Shown: positions 46,547-57,962, numbered from the stretch's first letter. The stretch: 64,000 nt of DNA from Pseudomonas prosekii (GCF_900105155.1 NZ_LT629762.1:3263001-3327000); one strand, 5' to 3'. The notes: generated by a model not told the origin, from the letters alone. Made by a program: numbers and translations.

Positions 46547-48322
46547 ATGTCTGCTGGTTGGCTGCGCGCCTGTGCGCTGGTGATGTTGGGGCTGTTCAGC
46601 GTTTCGGCGCTGGCCAAGGATAAAACAGCGATCGTGATCGGCGGCGGGCTTTCGGGCCTCACGGCGGCGTACGAACTGCAAAACAAAGGCTGGCAGGTCA
46701 CGCTGCTGGAAGCCAAACCAAGCCTGGGCGGTCGCTCCGGCATGGCCACCAGTGAGTGGATCGGCAACGACAAGGCCCAACCGGTGCTGAACAAATACGT
46801 TTCGGCGTTCAAGCTGAGCACCACGCCAGCGCCCGAATTCGTGCGCACACCCGGCTACCTGGTTGATGGTGTTTATTTCACCGCCGCCGATCTGGCCACC
46901 AAGGACCCGGTGACTGCCGAAGCGCTGAAGCGCTACGAAAAAACCGTCGATGATCTGGCGCGTTCGATCGAAGACCCGCAAAACCCGGCCGCCAACAACA
47001 CGCTGCATGCGCTGGATCAGATCAACGTGTCCAATTGGCTCGACCGTCTGTCGCTGCCAGCAACGGCGCGTCAGTTGATCAATCAGCAGATTCGTACGCG
47101 TTACGACGAACCTTCGCGCCTGTCGCTGCTGTATTTCGCACAGCAGAACCGCGTCTACAGCGGTGTTTCCGACCGTGACCTGCGGGCTTCGCGCCTGCTC
47201 GGCGGCAGCCCGGTGTTGGCTCAGGCCTTCGTCAAACAACTGAAAACCATCAAGACCAGCTCACCGGTGTCGGCGATTGTCCAGGACAAGGACGGCGTGA
47301 CCGTCAAAGTCGGCAGCGTTGGTTATCAGGCGGATTATGTGGTGGTCGCGGTGCCATTGCGCGCCCTCAACAAGATCAGCATGACCCCGGCGCTGGACGC
47401 GCAGCACCTCGGCGCGATCAAGGGCACCAACTACGGCTGGCGCGACCAGATCATGCTGAAGTTCAAGACTCCAGTGTGGGAAAGCAAGGCGCGCATGTCC
47501 GGCGAGATCTACAGCAACGCCGGCCTCGGCATGTTGTGGATTGAACCGGCGCTGAAGGGCGGCGCCAACGTTGTGATCAACCTGTCCGGTGACAATGCGC
47601 GGGTGATGCAGGCCTTCGGCGACAAGCAGATGGTCGATCAGGTGTTGATTCGCCTGCACGCGTTTTATCCACAGGCGCGCGGTTCGTTCACCGGTTATGA
47701 AATCCGCCGTTACAGCACCGACCCGTCGATGGGCGGCGCTTACCTGGCCTTCGGCCCAGGCCAGATCAGCAAATACTGGCGCCTGTGGGAACGTCCGCTG
47801 CAGCGCGTAGCGTTTGCCGGCGAACACACCGACACCTTGTACCCGGGCACTTTGGAAGGCGCCTTGCGCACCGGCCAGCGCGCGGCCAGTCAGGTTGAAG
47901 ACCTGGCGGCGGGCAAGTCGTTTGAACCGGCGAAAGTGGTTCCGGCAGCGACCGCAGTAGCGGCGGGCGCGGCAGCGCAGAAGAAAGGCAACGTCTTCAG
48001 CAATTTCTTCGGCAATCTGTTCGGTGGTTCTGCGGACGAAGAGAAGAAAGCGCAACCAGTGAAGGCGCCTGAGCCAGTAACGCCGCCAGCCCCGACGCCA
48101 GCTCCAGTGGTAGCCCCGGCCCCGGCGCCGGTGGAAGCACCGAAGCCTGCGGCACCGGTCAAAGCCGAGCCAGCGAAGAAAGCGGCCAAGCCTGCGGCGA
48201 AGAAACCTGCGGCAAAAACCGAGACTAAAAAAGCCCCGGCCAAACCGGCGGCGAAGAAAGCTGAACCGGCGAAAAAGCCTGCGGCAAAACCGGCTGCAGC
48301 GACTGAGACCAAAGCGCAGTAA
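46547..48322 (+). CDS. Exported FAD-dependent amine oxidase with Lys/Ala/Pro-rich tail
   Basis: A 591 aa flavoprotein of the monoamine oxidase family. A signal peptide precedes residue ~24 (SALAKD), then the FAD motif VIGGGLSGLTAAYEL (29-43). The C-terminal flavin contact is FAGEHTDTLYPGTLEGALRTG. From ~455 onwards a tail of more than 130 residues is built of Ala, Pro and Lys with KPAAKKPAAK-type repeats, like AlgP/histone H1 tails. By position it corresponds to P. aeruginosa PA0421. Substrate unknown. A terminator follows. Confidence 0.88.
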   Translation: MSAGWLRACALVMLGLFSVSALAKDKTAIVIGGGLSGLTAAYELQNKGWQVTLLEAKPSLGGRSGMATSEWIGNDKAQPVLNKYVSAFKLSTTPAPEFVRTPGYLVDGVYFTAADLATKDPVTAEALKRYEKTVDDLARSIEDPQNPAANNTLHALDQINVSNWLDRLSLPATARQLINQQIRTRYDEPSRLSLLYFAQQNRVYSGVSDRDLRASRLLGGSPVLAQAFVKQLKTIKTSSPVSAIVQDKDGVTVKVGSVGYQADYVVVAVPLRALNKISMTPALDAQHLGAIKGTNYGWRDQIMLKFKTPVWESKARMSGEIYSNAGLGMLWIEPALKGGANVVINLSGDNARVMQAFGDKQMVDQVLIRLHAFYPQARGSFTGYEIRRYSTDPSMGGAYLAFGPGQISKYWRLWERPLQRVAFAGEHTDTLYPGTLEGALRTGQRAASQVEDLAAGKSFEPAKVVPAATAVAAGAAAQKKGNVFSNFFGNLFGGSADEEKKAQPVKAPEPVTPPAPTPAPVVAPAPAPVEAPKPAAPVKAEPAKKAAKPAAKKPAAKTETKKAPAKPAAKKAEPAKKPAAKPAAATETKAQ

Positions 48323-48337
48323 GGCGTTGCGGTGAAT

Positions 48338-48368
48338 AAAAGCGCGGACTGAGGGCCGCGCTTTTTTT
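48338..48368 (+). terminator. Rho-independent terminator behind the amine oxidase gene
   Basis: Stem AAAGCGCGG / CCGCGCTTT with an eight-base loop and a run of eight T, starting 16 bases after the stop codon. Confidence 0.9.
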
Positions 48369-48384
48369 TGCCTGGCAGATGGCT

Positions 48385-48453
48385 TTCGCGAGCAGGCTCG
48401 CTCCTGCATCTGACGCCACGCGGTTCTCTGTAGGAGTGAGCCTGCTCGCGATA
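48385..48453. repeat. Inverted REP pair
   Basis: Arms TTTCGCGAGCAGGCTCGCTC and GAGTGAGCCTGCTCGCGATA face each other across ~30 bases. This is the shortest of the nine pairs. Confidence 0.8.
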
Positions 48454-48644
48454 GCGTCGTCCGCACCAACACCTATTTCTCGACATTCGCCTCACAGCCC
48501 GACACAAATTCGCCTTTAATCTTTCCTTAACTCACCACTTGGAGACTCTTGATCGTATTTCTCGATATTTCAAAGCGAAATTTTCCGCTTTAATTCGATA
48601 GATAACTCGTTAGTCTTGTTCGCAGTTCTCACAGGATTTGAGCA

Positions 48645-49196
48645 ATGCCGCTACGTAACTCTTCTTCTCGTTATGGCTGGGTCAGCGTGTTCCTGCATTG
48701 GGGCGTGGCGCTGGCGGTCTTCGGGCTGTTCGCGTTGGGCCTGTGGATGGTCGGGCTGGATTACTACAGCACCTGGCGCAAAGACGCGCCGGACCTGCAC
48801 AAAAGCATCGGCCTGACGCTGTTCGCGATCATGTTGCTGCGTGTGCTGTGGCGCTTTATCAGCCCACCGCCGCCGACGTTGCAGAGCTACAGCCGGATGA
48901 CGCGCATCGGCGCCAAGTTCGGTCATTCGTTCCTGTACATCAGCCTGTTCGCTGTGATGATTGCCGGTTACCTGATTTCCACCGCAGACGGTGTCGGGAT
49001 TCCGGTGTTTGGCCTGTTTGAGATTCCTGCACTGGTTTCCGGACTACCGGACCAGGCAGACACCGCTGGGGTGGTTCATTTTTACCTGGCGTGGATATTG
49101 GTAATTTTTTCCGGTCTCCATGCGTTGGCAGCATTGAAGCACCACTTTATCGACCGTGATGCGACGCTGACGCGAATGCTCGGCCGCAAAGCTTGA
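48645..49196 (+). CDS. Cytochrome b561 family protein
   Basis: A 183 aa inner-membrane dihaem cytochrome with four helices. The probable haem ligands are His residues in VFLHWGVAL (~18), DLHKSIGL (~49), KFGHSFLYI (~92) and [13 protein letters not shown] (~154-161). It is expected to move electrons from quinol or another donor to a periplasmic partner. It sits 32 bases upstream of the YceI-type gene, a common pairing. Confidence 0.93.
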   Translation: MPLRNSSSRYGWVSVFLHWGVALAVFGLFALGLWMVGLDYYSTWRKDAPDLHKSIGLTLFAIMLLRVLWRFISPPPPTLQSYSRMTRIGAKFGHSFLYISLFAVMIAGYLISTADGVGIPVFGLFEIPALVSGLPDQADTAGVVHFYLAWILVIFSGLHALAALKHHFIDRDATLTRMLGRKA

Positions 49197-49228
49197 AGTT
49201 CAACCTCAACTCCAAAGGAATAGAAAGC

Positions 49229-49822
49229 ATGTTGAAAAAGACTCTCGCCGCTCTGGCAATCGGTTCCGCTCTGCTGTCCGCTAACGTGATGGCTGCTGAC
49301 TACACCGTCGACAAGGAAGGCCAGCACGCCTTCGTCGACTTCAAGATCAGCCACTTGGGCTACAGCTACATCACCGGTACTTTCAAGGACATCGACGGCA
49401 AGTTCAGCTTCGACGCTGCCAAGCCAGAAGACAGCAAGATCGAGTTCAACGTGAATACCGCCAGCGTGTTCACTAACCACGCCGAGCGCGACAAGCACAT
49501 CGCCAGCGCTGATTTCCTGAACGTCAGCAAGTTCGCCAAGGCCACTTTCGTTTCCACCAGCGTCAAATCCACCGGCAAAAACGCCGCTGGCAAAGACACT
49601 GCTGATGTAGCCGGCGACCTGACTCTGCTGGGCGTGACCAAGCCAGTTGTGGTCAAAGCCACTTTCCTGGGTGAAGGCAAGGATCCATGGGGCGGCTACC
49701 GTGCCGGCTTCGAAGGCACCACCAGCATCAAGCGCTCCGACTTCGGCAAGCAAAAAGATCTGGGCCCAACCTCCGACGCGGTTGAGCTGTACATCACGTT
49801 TGAAGGTGTCAAAGCGAAGTAA
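49229..49822 (+). CDS. YceI family periplasmic protein
   Basis: A 197 aa secreted lipocalin-like protein that binds polyisoprenoid-type lipids in related structures. From ATG 49229 (AAAGGAA upstream) a signal peptide ends at MAA-DYTVD. The mature part has the family start [20 protein letters not shown]. The equivalent P. aeruginosa protein, PasP, is a secreted protease-like factor, though the family is not a known peptidase class. Followed by a terminator. Confidence 0.94.
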   Translation: MLKKTLAALAIGSALLSANVMAADYTVDKEGQHAFVDFKISHLGYSYITGTFKDIDGKFSFDAAKPEDSKIEFNVNTASVFTNHAERDKHIASADFLNVSKFAKATFVSTSVKSTGKNAAGKDTADVAGDLTLLGVTKPVVVKATFLGEGKDPWGGYRAGFEGTTSIKRSDFGKQKDLGPTSDAVELYITFEGVKAK

Positions 49823-49836
49823 CCTTCGCGCCTGAC

Positions 49837-49875
49837 AAAAAAACGCCCCCGGCCTCACGGTTGGGGGCGTTTTTT
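49837..49875 (+). terminator. Rho-independent terminator behind yceI
   Basis: ACGCCCCC...GGGGGCGT stem with A-run before and T-run after, 14 bases past the stop codon. Confidence 0.92.
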
Positions 49876-49910
49876 ATTGCCGACAATATCTCCATGACCT
49901 CCGCATATCC

Positions 49911-50005
49911 CCTGTGGGAGTGAGCCTGCTCGCGATGGGGCCTTCACATTCAAAATATCTGCTGACTGATCCACCGCTTTCGCGGGCAAGCCTCGCTCCT
50001 ACAGG
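49911..50005. repeat. Inverted REP pair
   Basis: Arms CTGTGGGAGTGAGCCTGCTC and GCAAGCCTCGCTCCTACAGG lie between the two terminators that separate yceI from rhlE. Confidence 0.82.
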
Positions 50006-50020
50006 TTTGTGGCGTGCATA

Positions 50021-50056
50021 AAAAATGCCCCGGATCGTGAGATCCGGGGCATTTTT
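50021..50056 (-). terminator. Rho-independent terminator of the DEAD-box helicase gene
   Basis: Perfect 16-base arms (AAAAATGCCCCGGATC and complement) with loop GTGA. It lies 14 bases beyond the helicase stop codon and is symmetrical enough to work on both strands. Confidence 0.92.
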
Positions 50057-50069
50057 GGTTACTTCAAAC

Positions 50070-51950
50070 TCAGCGGTTGCGGGTCAGCAGCGCTGGTTTT
50101 TCGCCGCGCGGGCGACCTGGCAGTTGATCCAGTTGCTCAGGAGTCGGGAACCGATCGGTTTTCGACTCTTTATGGATAATCTTCGGTGCCGGGCCACGCG
50201 GGTTTTGCACGGCCGGTTCCGAACGAGGCTGATCGTCGGTGCGGGCCGGGCGGCGGTTGCGTGACTCTTCGCGACGGGCTTGACCGTCACGTGGAGCGCC
50301 GTTGCGTGGGCCGCTGCGCTTGGCTGGCGGGGTGCCGGTGGTGGCGCCGTCGCTGCTGCGCGGGCCGCTTTGGCGACCCTGAGGCTTGCCGCCGGTGCGC
50401 GGAGCACCTGCGCCAGTTGCCGCGCCTTGTGCCGGAGCACCTGGACGACGACCACGGCCCTGGGCCGGTTTGGCCTGAGGCACGTAGTCAACGCGGTTAC
50501 CGAAGTTATCCACGTCGTCGTCGAGGAACTCATCCGGAGCACGATCAGCCGCCGCAGCGCGTGGCGCCGGACGCTGTTGTTCGCGGGCCGGGGTGCCTTC
50601 GCGCGGCTTGTGCTCACGCGCCGGACGATCGCCACGGCCAGTGGCTGCAGGTTTTTCCTTGCCGCCCTTGTCCTTGCCTTTGTCCTTACGACCGCCGCCA
50701 CCACCAGTGCCGTTCGGACCGTCGCCGCGCGGGCCACGTGGGTTGCGCGGGTTACGCACATCCGGACGCTCGCGAACTTCAGGCTTCTCGGCCTCTACAG
50801 CGCTCGAATCGAAGCCCATCAGGTCGCCATCGGCGATTTTCTGCTTGGTCATGCGTTCGATGCTTTTCAGCAGTTTTTCTTCGTCCGGAGCAACCAGCGA
50901 GATCGCCTCGCCCGAACGACCGGCACGGCCAGTACGGCCGATACGGTGCACGTAGTCTTCATCGACGTTCGGCAGTTCGAAGTTGACCACGTGTGGCAAC
51001 TGATCGATGTCGAGGCCGCGAGCGGCGATGTCGGTGGCAACCAGGATCCGCACTTCGCCGGCCTTGAAGTCGGCCAGGGCTTTGGTGCGCGCGTTCTGGC
51101 TCTTGTTACCGTGGATCGCGACGGCGGTGAGGCCGTGTTTGTCCAGGTATTCGGCCAGACGGTTGGCGCCGTGCTTGGTGCGGGTGAACACCAGCACCTG
51201 TTCCCAGGCGCCAGCGGTAATCAGGTGCGCAAGCAGCGAGCGCTTGTGGCTGGCGGCGAGGCGGAATACACGCTGTTCGATACGCTCGACCGTGGTGTTC
51301 GGCGGCGTGACTTCGATGCGTTCCGGGTTGTGCAGCAGCTTGCCGGCGAGGTCGGTGATGTCTTTGGAGAACGTCGCCGAGAACAGCAGGTTCTGGCGTT
51401 TGCTCGGCAGACGCGCGAGGACCTTTTTCACGTCATGGACAAAACCCATGTCGAGCATGCGGTCGGCTTCGTCGAGCACGAGGATTTCCACGTGGGACAA
51501 ATCGACGCTGCCTTGGCCGGCGAGGTCGAGCAGGCGGCCAGGGCAGGCGACCAGCACGTCAACGCCACGGGACATGGCCTGAACCTGTGGGTTCATGCCA
51601 ACGCCGCCGAAGATGCAGGCACTGACAAACTTCAGGTCACGGGCATAGACCTTGAAGCTTTCGTGCACTTGAGCCGCGAGTTCGCGGGTAGGGGTCAGGA
51701 CCAGTACGCGCGGTTGGCGCGGGCCGTGACGCTGGGATTTGTCCGGGTGACCGTTGGGGAACAACCGCTCCAGAATCGGAAGGGCGAAGCCGCCGGTTTT
51801 ACCAGTACCTGTCTGTGCCGCGACCATCAGGTCGCGACCTTGCAACACGGCGGGAATGGCCCGCTGTTGCACCGGAGTAGGCTCGGTATAGCCCGCCGCC
51901 TCGATGGCGCGGACTAAAGCCTCGGAGAGACCGAGGGAAGCAAAGGACAT
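50070..51950 (-). CDS. rhlE: DEAD-box RNA helicase RhlE type (RhlE2-like)
   Basis: ATP-dependent RNA helicase, 626 aa from ATG 51950; upstream codons show no homology. It has the Q-motif ([14 protein letters not shown]), motif I AQTGTGKT (45-52), DEAD (160-163), SAT, RGLDI and [10 protein letters not shown]. After ~385 comes a 240-residue tail rich in Arg, Gly, Pro and Ala, including a run of GGGGG and Lys/Asp clusters. In P. aeruginosa the orthologous position (PA0428) is RhlE2, whose C-terminal tail binds RNA and RNase E. mexAB-oprM, its P. aeruginosa neighbour, is absent. Confidence 0.93.
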   Translation of the reverse strand: MSFASLGLSEALVRAIEAAGYTEPTPVQQRAIPAVLQGRDLMVAAQTGTGKTGGFALPILERLFPNGHPDKSQRHGPRQPRVLVLTPTRELAAQVHESFKVYARDLKFVSACIFGGVGMNPQVQAMSRGVDVLVACPGRLLDLAGQGSVDLSHVEILVLDEADRMLDMGFVHDVKKVLARLPSKRQNLLFSATFSKDITDLAGKLLHNPERIEVTPPNTTVERIEQRVFRLAASHKRSLLAHLITAGAWEQVLVFTRTKHGANRLAEYLDKHGLTAVAIHGNKSQNARTKALADFKAGEVRILVATDIAARGLDIDQLPHVVNFELPNVDEDYVHRIGRTGRAGRSGEAISLVAPDEEKLLKSIERMTKQKIADGDLMGFDSSAVEAEKPEVRERPDVRNPRNPRGPRGDGPNGTGGGGGRKDKGKDKGGKEKPAATGRGDRPAREHKPREGTPAREQQRPAPRAAAADRAPDEFLDDDVDNFGNRVDYVPQAKPAQGRGRRPGAPAQGAATGAGAPRTGGKPQGRQSGPRSSDGATTGTPPAKRSGPRNGAPRDGQARREESRNRRPARTDDQPRSEPAVQNPRGPAPKIIHKESKTDRFPTPEQLDQLPGRPRGEKPALLTRNR

Positions 51951-52173
51951 GAGTAATCCTGTTTTAGTTAGGGCTTGGCCCAATGGGAGTCTTGCCTGGC
52001 GCGAATGGCGTTTAAGAGGAACGCAATCCCGTCCGGTCCTGCTGGGTTTCGAAGGCTCGTCTGGAGCGCTCGCGCGGGCTGAAAAGCTGCGCTGTAGCGG
52101 GGTCGAGATGCCTTGAACGATTCCGAGCGTCCGGGCGTGAGCCTGGCGGGAAGGCCGGAGTATAACAGAGCAA

Positions 52174-52989
52174 TCACTGCGCGCCGCTTTCCTGCTGCTC
52201 AACGGTTTTACCGGGGACGGTTGAAGTGCTTTTTGCCTGCACCACCGGGTCCGGATTCGCCCCGTAACGGGCGCTCAGCTCAGCATAGGCGGGCTCGCGC
52301 TTGAATCGCTTGAGCTCGGCGCCGAAGCGCTGCACCAGCAAATCCATCCCGGCGTTGCGCCGCACGGCCAGAAACTGGCTCTGATGGCTGATGATTGTCG
52401 GGTTTTCAGTGATCTGATCGCGGATATTCAGCTCATCGAGCAGATGCTGCCCGACTCGGCGATCAGTGATTAACAGGTCGATGCGCCCGCGCACCAGTTT
52501 GCCGAAGTTGGCTTCATGGGTCGGCGCCGGTTCGCGGGTAAACAGCGTCGAGCTGCTGAAATCCTCGCTGTACAGATAACCCGGCGAGGTGCCGATGGTC
52601 AGGCCCTTGAGTGCTTCGAGCGTGCTGAACGGGTGTGGGCGCTGGTTGGCATAGAACATCACGAACTCGACTTCCGAGAGCGGTTCGCTGGGGTAGAGCA
52701 GGGTGGCGTCGCGTTCGGCGCTGTGGAAAATATCCAGCGCGCCGTCGGCCTGGCCGGTTTCGAGCATCGACAGGCAGCGCTTCCACGGCAGGAATTGCCA
52801 TTCCACTTCGATGCCCAAGCGTTTGAAGACGATGGCGGTGGTTTCGTAGTCCAGACCCAGCGGTTTGCCGTCCTGTTCATAGACGTAAGGTGCCCAAGGC
52901 TCAGTGACAATGCGCAATTTCTCGCCCCTAGCGGTGAAGCTCAGGCAAGTGAAAAGTAGCAGGGTCAGTAACTGCGCGATCAAAGGCAT
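52174..52989 (-). CDS. Extracellular solute-binding protein, family 3
   Basis: A 271 aa periplasmic binding protein of the amino-acid type (SBP_bac_3) with a signal peptide ([20 protein letters not shown]). The binding-fold start [21 protein letters not shown] follows. There is no ABC permease or ATPase gene beside it, so it is an orphan binding protein, possibly a sensor component. The same gene lies between rhlE2 and metF in P. aeruginosa (PA0429). Confidence 0.85.
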   Translation of the reverse strand: MPLIAQLLTLLLFTCLSFTARGEKLRIVTEPWAPYVYEQDGKPLGLDYETTAIVFKRLGIEVEWQFLPWKRCLSMLETGQADGALDIFHSAERDATLLYPSEPLSEVEFVMFYANQRPHPFSTLEALKGLTIGTSPGYLYSEDFSSSTLFTREPAPTHEANFGKLVRGRIDLLITDRRVGQHLLDELNIRDQITENPTIISHQSQFLAVRRNAGMDLLVQRFGAELKRFKREPAYAELSARYGANPDPVVQAKSTSTVPGKTVEQQESGAQ

Positions 52990-53085
52990 GGCTTGAGATT
53001 ACGACGAGAAACCGTAAAGAGCCAGAAACTGCCTGCACAAGCTCTAACTCCGTGTGTTGGCGCACAAAAAAAGCGCGCTGAACGC

Positions 53086-53118
53086 AAAAAATCGCAGCCC
53101 CGGAGGGCTGCGATCTTT
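53086..53118. terminator. Terminator-like hairpin between metF and the binding-protein promoter
   Basis: ATCGCAGCCC-CGGA-GGGCTGCGAT with A-run on the left and T-run on the right. It lies beyond the metF stop and could end metF transcription. Confidence 0.8.
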
Positions 53119-53121
53119 TGG

Positions 53122-53160
53122 TTTTGCTTGGAGCTTGGAGCTTGAAGCTTGTAGCTGCGT
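53122..53160. repeat. AGCTTGGAGCTTGAAGCTT repeat
   Basis: Tandem short units GCTTGGAGCTTGGAGCTTGA ending in AGCTTGTAGCTGCG, directly at the metF stop codon. It resembles the repeat at 22043-22137. Confidence 0.55.
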
Positions 53161-54005
53161 CAGCGTGGCAACTTCAGGTTGTTCCACACTGCCAGGCTCG
53201 GTTCAGCCTGGTTCAGCGTGTAGAAGTGCAACCCTGGAGCGCCACCCTGCAGCAGGCGTTCGCACATTTGGGTGATGACTTGCTCACCAAAGCGTTGAAT
53301 GCTCTGGGTGTCATCGCCATAGGCTTCCAGTTGCTTGCGAATCCAGCGCGGGATTTCCGCACCGCAGGCATCGGAGAAGCGCGCGAGTTTGCTGTAGTTG
53401 GTGATCGGCATGATCCCCGGCACGATCGGGATGTTCACGCCCATCGCCCGTACCCGCTCGACAAAGTAGAAGTAGCTGTCGGCGTTGAAGAAGTACTGGG
53501 TGATCGCACTGTCGGCGCCGGCGTTGGCCTTGCGCACGAAGTTCTGCAGATCGTCTTCAAAGTTGCGCGCTTGCGGATGCATTTCCGGGTAAGCGGCAAC
53601 TTCGACGTGGAAATGATTGCCGGTTTCTTCACGAATGAATTCAACCAGGTCATTGGCGTGGCGCAATTCACCGCTGGCCATGCCCATGCCCGAAGGCAGG
53701 TCACCGCGCAGGGCGACGATGCGGGTAATGCCGGCCGCCTTGTATTGCGTCAGCAGGCCGCGCAGGTCGTCCTTGCTGTCGCCGACGCAAGACAGGTGCG
53801 GGGCGGCCGGGACTTTGACTTCGCTTTCGAGCTGCAACACGGTGTTGATCGTGCGATCACGGGTCGAACCGCCAGCGCCGTACGTGCAGGAAAAGAAATC
53901 GGGATTGTAAGTCGCCAACTGACGGGCAGTGGCGAGCAGTTTTTCATGCCCAGCATCGGTCTTGGTAGGGAAGAACTCGAAGCTGTAGCGACGGTCTTGG
54001 GACAT
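53160..54005 (-). CDS. metF: 5,10-methylenetetrahydrofolate reductase MetF
   Basis: FAD enzyme that supplies 5-methyltetrahydrofolate for methionine synthesis. ATG 54005 gives 281 aa with AAGGA seven bases upstream; the ATG two codons before is too close to that site. It has the start YSFEFFPTKTDAG, TYGAGGSTRDRT and FFNADSYFYFV. The neighbour ahcY completes a methyl-cycle pair. Confidence 0.96.
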   Translation of the reverse strand: MSQDRRYSFEFFPTKTDAGHEKLLATARQLATYNPDFFSCTYGAGGSTRDRTINTVLQLESEVKVPAAPHLSCVGDSKDDLRGLLTQYKAAGITRIVALRGDLPSGMGMASGELRHANDLVEFIREETGNHFHVEVAAYPEMHPQARNFEDDLQNFVRKANAGADSAITQYFFNADSYFYFVERVRAMGVNIPIVPGIMPITNYSKLARFSDACGAEIPRWIRKQLEAYGDDTQSIQRFGEQVITQMCERLLQGGAPGLHFYTLNQAEPSLAVWNNLKLPR

Positions 54006-54039
54006 GGTCATATCCTTGGAAACGCGTAAGCCTTGCTTT

Positions 54040-54128
54040 TGTAGGAGCAAAGCTTGCTCGCGATGAACGCGCCGCGGTATCCAGGGGAAACCGTGGTGAT
54101 GCTATCGCGAGCAAGCTTTGCTCCTACA
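54040..54128. repeat. Inverted REP pair
   Basis: Arms TGTAGGAGCAAAGCTTGCTC and GAGCAAGCTTTGCTCCTACA are perfect complements and lie between metF and ahcY. Confidence 0.86.
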
Positions 54129-54148
54129 GATTTGCGTGTTCTGCATGA

Positions 54149-54173
54149 GTCCGCCCCTGCGAAAGGGGCGGAC
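54149..54173 (-). terminator. Hairpin behind ahcY
   Basis: GTCCGCCCCT / AGGGGCGGAC with a short loop, 12 bases past the ahcY stop. There is no T-run, so it may only partly stop transcription or protect the 3' end. Confidence 0.45.
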
Positions 54174-54184
54174 AGCAGGACCAA

Positions 54185-55917
<1,733 letters not shown>

Positions 55918-56322
55918 ATGAACTTCCACACCCGCAAATGGGTAAAACCCGAAGACCTCAACCCCAACGGCACGCTGTTCGGCGGCAGCCTGTTGCGCTG
56001 GATCGACGAAGAAGCGGCGATCTATGCGATCGTCCAGCTCGGCAATCAGCGCGTGGTCACCAAGTACATTTCCGAAATCAACTTTGTCAGCGCCTCGCGC
56101 CAGGGCGACATCATCGAGCTGGGCATCACCGCCACCGAGTTCGGCCGCACCTCGATCACCCTGACCTGCGAAGTGCGCAACAAAATCACCCGCAAAAGCA
56201 TCCTTACCGTTGAGCGCATGGTTTTCGTCAACCTCGGCGAAGACGGACTGCCGGCACCGCACGGCCGCACCGAGATCAAATACGTCAAAGACCAGTTCCA
56301 GGACGAACTCGCCAGCGAGTAA
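55918..56322 (+). CDS. Acyl-CoA thioesterase (YciA-type hotdog)
   Basis: A 134 aa hotdog-fold thioesterase. ATG 55918 is chosen for the AGGAG site nine bases upstream. The active region NPNGTLFGGSLLRWIDEEAAI contains the Asn-Gly-x-x-Phe-Gly-Gly-x-x-x-x-x-x-Asp signature of YciA/acyl-CoA hydrolases. The natural substrate is not predictable; acyl-CoA pool turnover is the likely role. Confidence 0.9.
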   Translation: MNFHTRKWVKPEDLNPNGTLFGGSLLRWIDEEAAIYAIVQLGNQRVVTKYISEINFVSASRQGDIIELGITATEFGRTSITLTCEVRNKITRKSILTVERMVFVNLGEDGLPAPHGRTEIKYVKDQFQDELASE

Positions 56323-56330
56323 CTCGAGCC

Positions 56331-56420
56331 CTGTAGGAGCGAAGCTTGCTCGCGAAGGCGCCATTCGCGTCACCCCAAAAACCGAGGTGAACCCCTTCGC
56401 GGGCAAGCCTCGCTCCTACA
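56331..56420. repeat. Inverted REP pair
   Basis: Arms CTGTAGGAGCGAAGCTTGCT and GGCAAGCCTCGCTCCTACAA lie between the thioesterase gene and the formate/nitrite transporter gene. Confidence 0.84.
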
Positions 56421-56504
56421 AGAGCGGTTTCGTTTGGGTGGCGAGTGAACAGCGCCGAACCGCGCGTGTCGTACGTACACACACGCCACCGGTTCGCAGC
56501 TCCA

Positions 56505-57392
56505 ATGGACACCCAAAAAGACGGCAAGACCCCGAATCTCTCGGCGGAAGAAAAACACGAAGCCCATCGCAACCAGCCGCCACGCGCGGCGGTGCTGCAT
56601 GAAATCATCAGAACCCAGGGCGATCAGGAGCTGGAGCGCAGTGTCGCGGCGCTCTGGTGGTCGGCGCTCGCCGCCGGCCTGACCATGGGCCTGTCGCTGA
56701 TGGCCATGGGTTTGCTCAACTCGCGTCTGCCCGACGGCGAAGGCTTCAAAGTCATCGCCAGTTTCGGTTACTGCGCGGGGTTCCTCGCGGTGATTCTGGC
56801 GCGCCAGCAACTGTTCACCGAAAACACCCTGACGGCCGTGCTGCCGATCATGACCAAACCCACACTGAGCAACTTCGGTCGATTGTTGCGACTGTGGAGC
56901 GTGGTGCTGGTCGGCAACCTGTGCGGCACATTGCTGGTCGCTTACGTGATGTTGCACTTGCCGATTTTCGACGCGAAGACTGATCTGGCCTTCCTCGACA
57001 TCGGGCGCAAGATCATGGAAAACGACGCCGGGAATATGTTCGCCAAAGGCATCATCAGCGGCTGGATGATCGCCACCATGGTCTGGATGATTCCGTCCAT
57101 GGAGAGCGCGAAGATGTGGATCATCATCCTCATCACCTACCTGATGGCGCTCGGCGATTTCACGCACATCGTCGTCGGTTCGGCGGAGGTTTCGTATCTG
57201 GTGTTTGCCGGCGAGTTGCCGTGGAAAGATTTCTGGCTGGTATTTGCCGGGCCGACGCTGGCGGGCAACATCATTGGCGGCAGTTTCATCTTCGCCCTGA
57301 TCAGCCATGCGCAGGTGCGCAGCGAAAGCAGTGCGCCGAAAGAAGAGGCGGATCAGGAACCAAGCCCTGATCCGCAAAAGGACAAAAAGTAA
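56505..57392 (+). CDS. Formate/nitrite transporter family protein (YfdC-like)
   Basis: A 295 aa membrane protein of the FNT family with six helices. The N-terminal cytoplasmic tail is charged (~1-40), followed by SAEEKHEAHRNQPPRAAVLHEIIRTQG before the first helix. The FNT region AGLTMGLSLMAMGLL and GEFLWKDF-like loop are present. It resembles E. coli YfdC more than FocA, so formate or nitrite is not assured as substrate. No GAGG-type ribosome site precedes ATG 56505, and the start is chosen by homology. Confidence 0.82.
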   Translation: MDTQKDGKTPNLSAEEKHEAHRNQPPRAAVLHEIIRTQGDQELERSVAALWWSALAAGLTMGLSLMAMGLLNSRLPDGEGFKVIASFGYCAGFLAVILARQQLFTENTLTAVLPIMTKPTLSNFGRLLRLWSVVLVGNLCGTLLVAYVMLHLPIFDAKTDLAFLDIGRKIMENDAGNMFAKGIISGWMIATMVWMIPSMESAKMWIIILITYLMALGDFTHIVVGSAEVSYLVFAGELPWKDFWLVFAGPTLAGNIIGGSFIFALISHAQVRSESSAPKEEADQEPSPDPQKDKK

Positions 57393-57440
57393 ACAATGAC
57401 GCTTTCTAGTCAGTGATGCTTTCTATCAGTGATGCTTTTT

Positions 57441-57962
57441 TTAGTGATGCTCTGCCTGCGCCGTTGGCGCAGGCTCATCCTTGGTGACGTGTTTGACCAG
57501 TTTGCCGATGCTCAAACCCTGCAACAGGATCGACGACAGCACCACGATGTAAGTGATGCTCAGGATCAGATCGCGCTCCGGGCCCAGCGGCAACGCCAGG
57601 GCCAGGGCCACCGAAACACCGCCGCGCAAACCACCCCACGTCAAAATCCGGATCGTCCCGCGCGGCACTGTGCGCCAGCGTCGCAGCAACATAATGGCCG
57701 GGGCCACGGTCAGCAGGCGCGACAGCAGAATCGCCAACGCGAGCAAACTCGCCGCCAGCACGTGCAGCCAGTTGAACGGCAGCAGCAACAGTTCCATGCC
57801 GATCAGCGCGAACAGCAGCGCGTTGAGCATGTCATCGAGCAATTCCCAAAATTTTGCCATTCGCATTTTTTTGTCAGTTATTCGGAGTGCCTGTAGAATA
57901 GAAGTTACAGCCAGCTCGCCACGGATTTTGAAAGTGACAATCGTCAAAAAAGGATCGCCCAT
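57441..57962 (-). pseudogene. Truncated Na+/H+ antiporter (CPA1/NhaP type), C-terminal remnant
   Basis: The 173-codon frame matches only the last third of CPA1 antiporters: KFWELLDDMLNALLFALIGME, then TWGGLRGGVSVALALALP and the C-terminal helix. The N-terminal helices are missing. Homology stops near 57870 (about MRMAKFWE), and the remaining codons to 57962 are read from the foreign DNA. The insertion of the recombinase module at this point is the evident cause. A functional transporter is not expected. Its 3' end holds three copies of an AGTGATGCT unit (57410-57452). Confidence 0.88.

Larger units (their letters stand above)
48323..48644. other. Intergenic region before the cytochrome b561 gene
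   Basis: The 322 bases hold the terminator, a REP pair and ~190 AT-rich bases that should carry the cytochrome b561 promoter. That part contains the palindromic stretch AAAGCGAAATTTTCCGCTTT (48574-48593), a possible operator. No gene is visible. Confidence 0.6.

Noticed and set aside
50280..51917. 545-codon plus-strand frame opposite rhlE
   Set aside because: Mirror of the helicase coding sequence; the minus strand carries all DEAD-box motifs.
53122..53160. AGCTTGAAGCTT repeats considered as operator sites
   Set aside because: They sit at gene ends and not at promoters and vary in unit number, which fits an intergenic repeat better than a binding site.
57871..57940. TTGTCA/TGACAA at the island edge as defined attachment site
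   Set aside because: Six-base arms are too short to be significant, and the right end of the island is not in the window for comparison.
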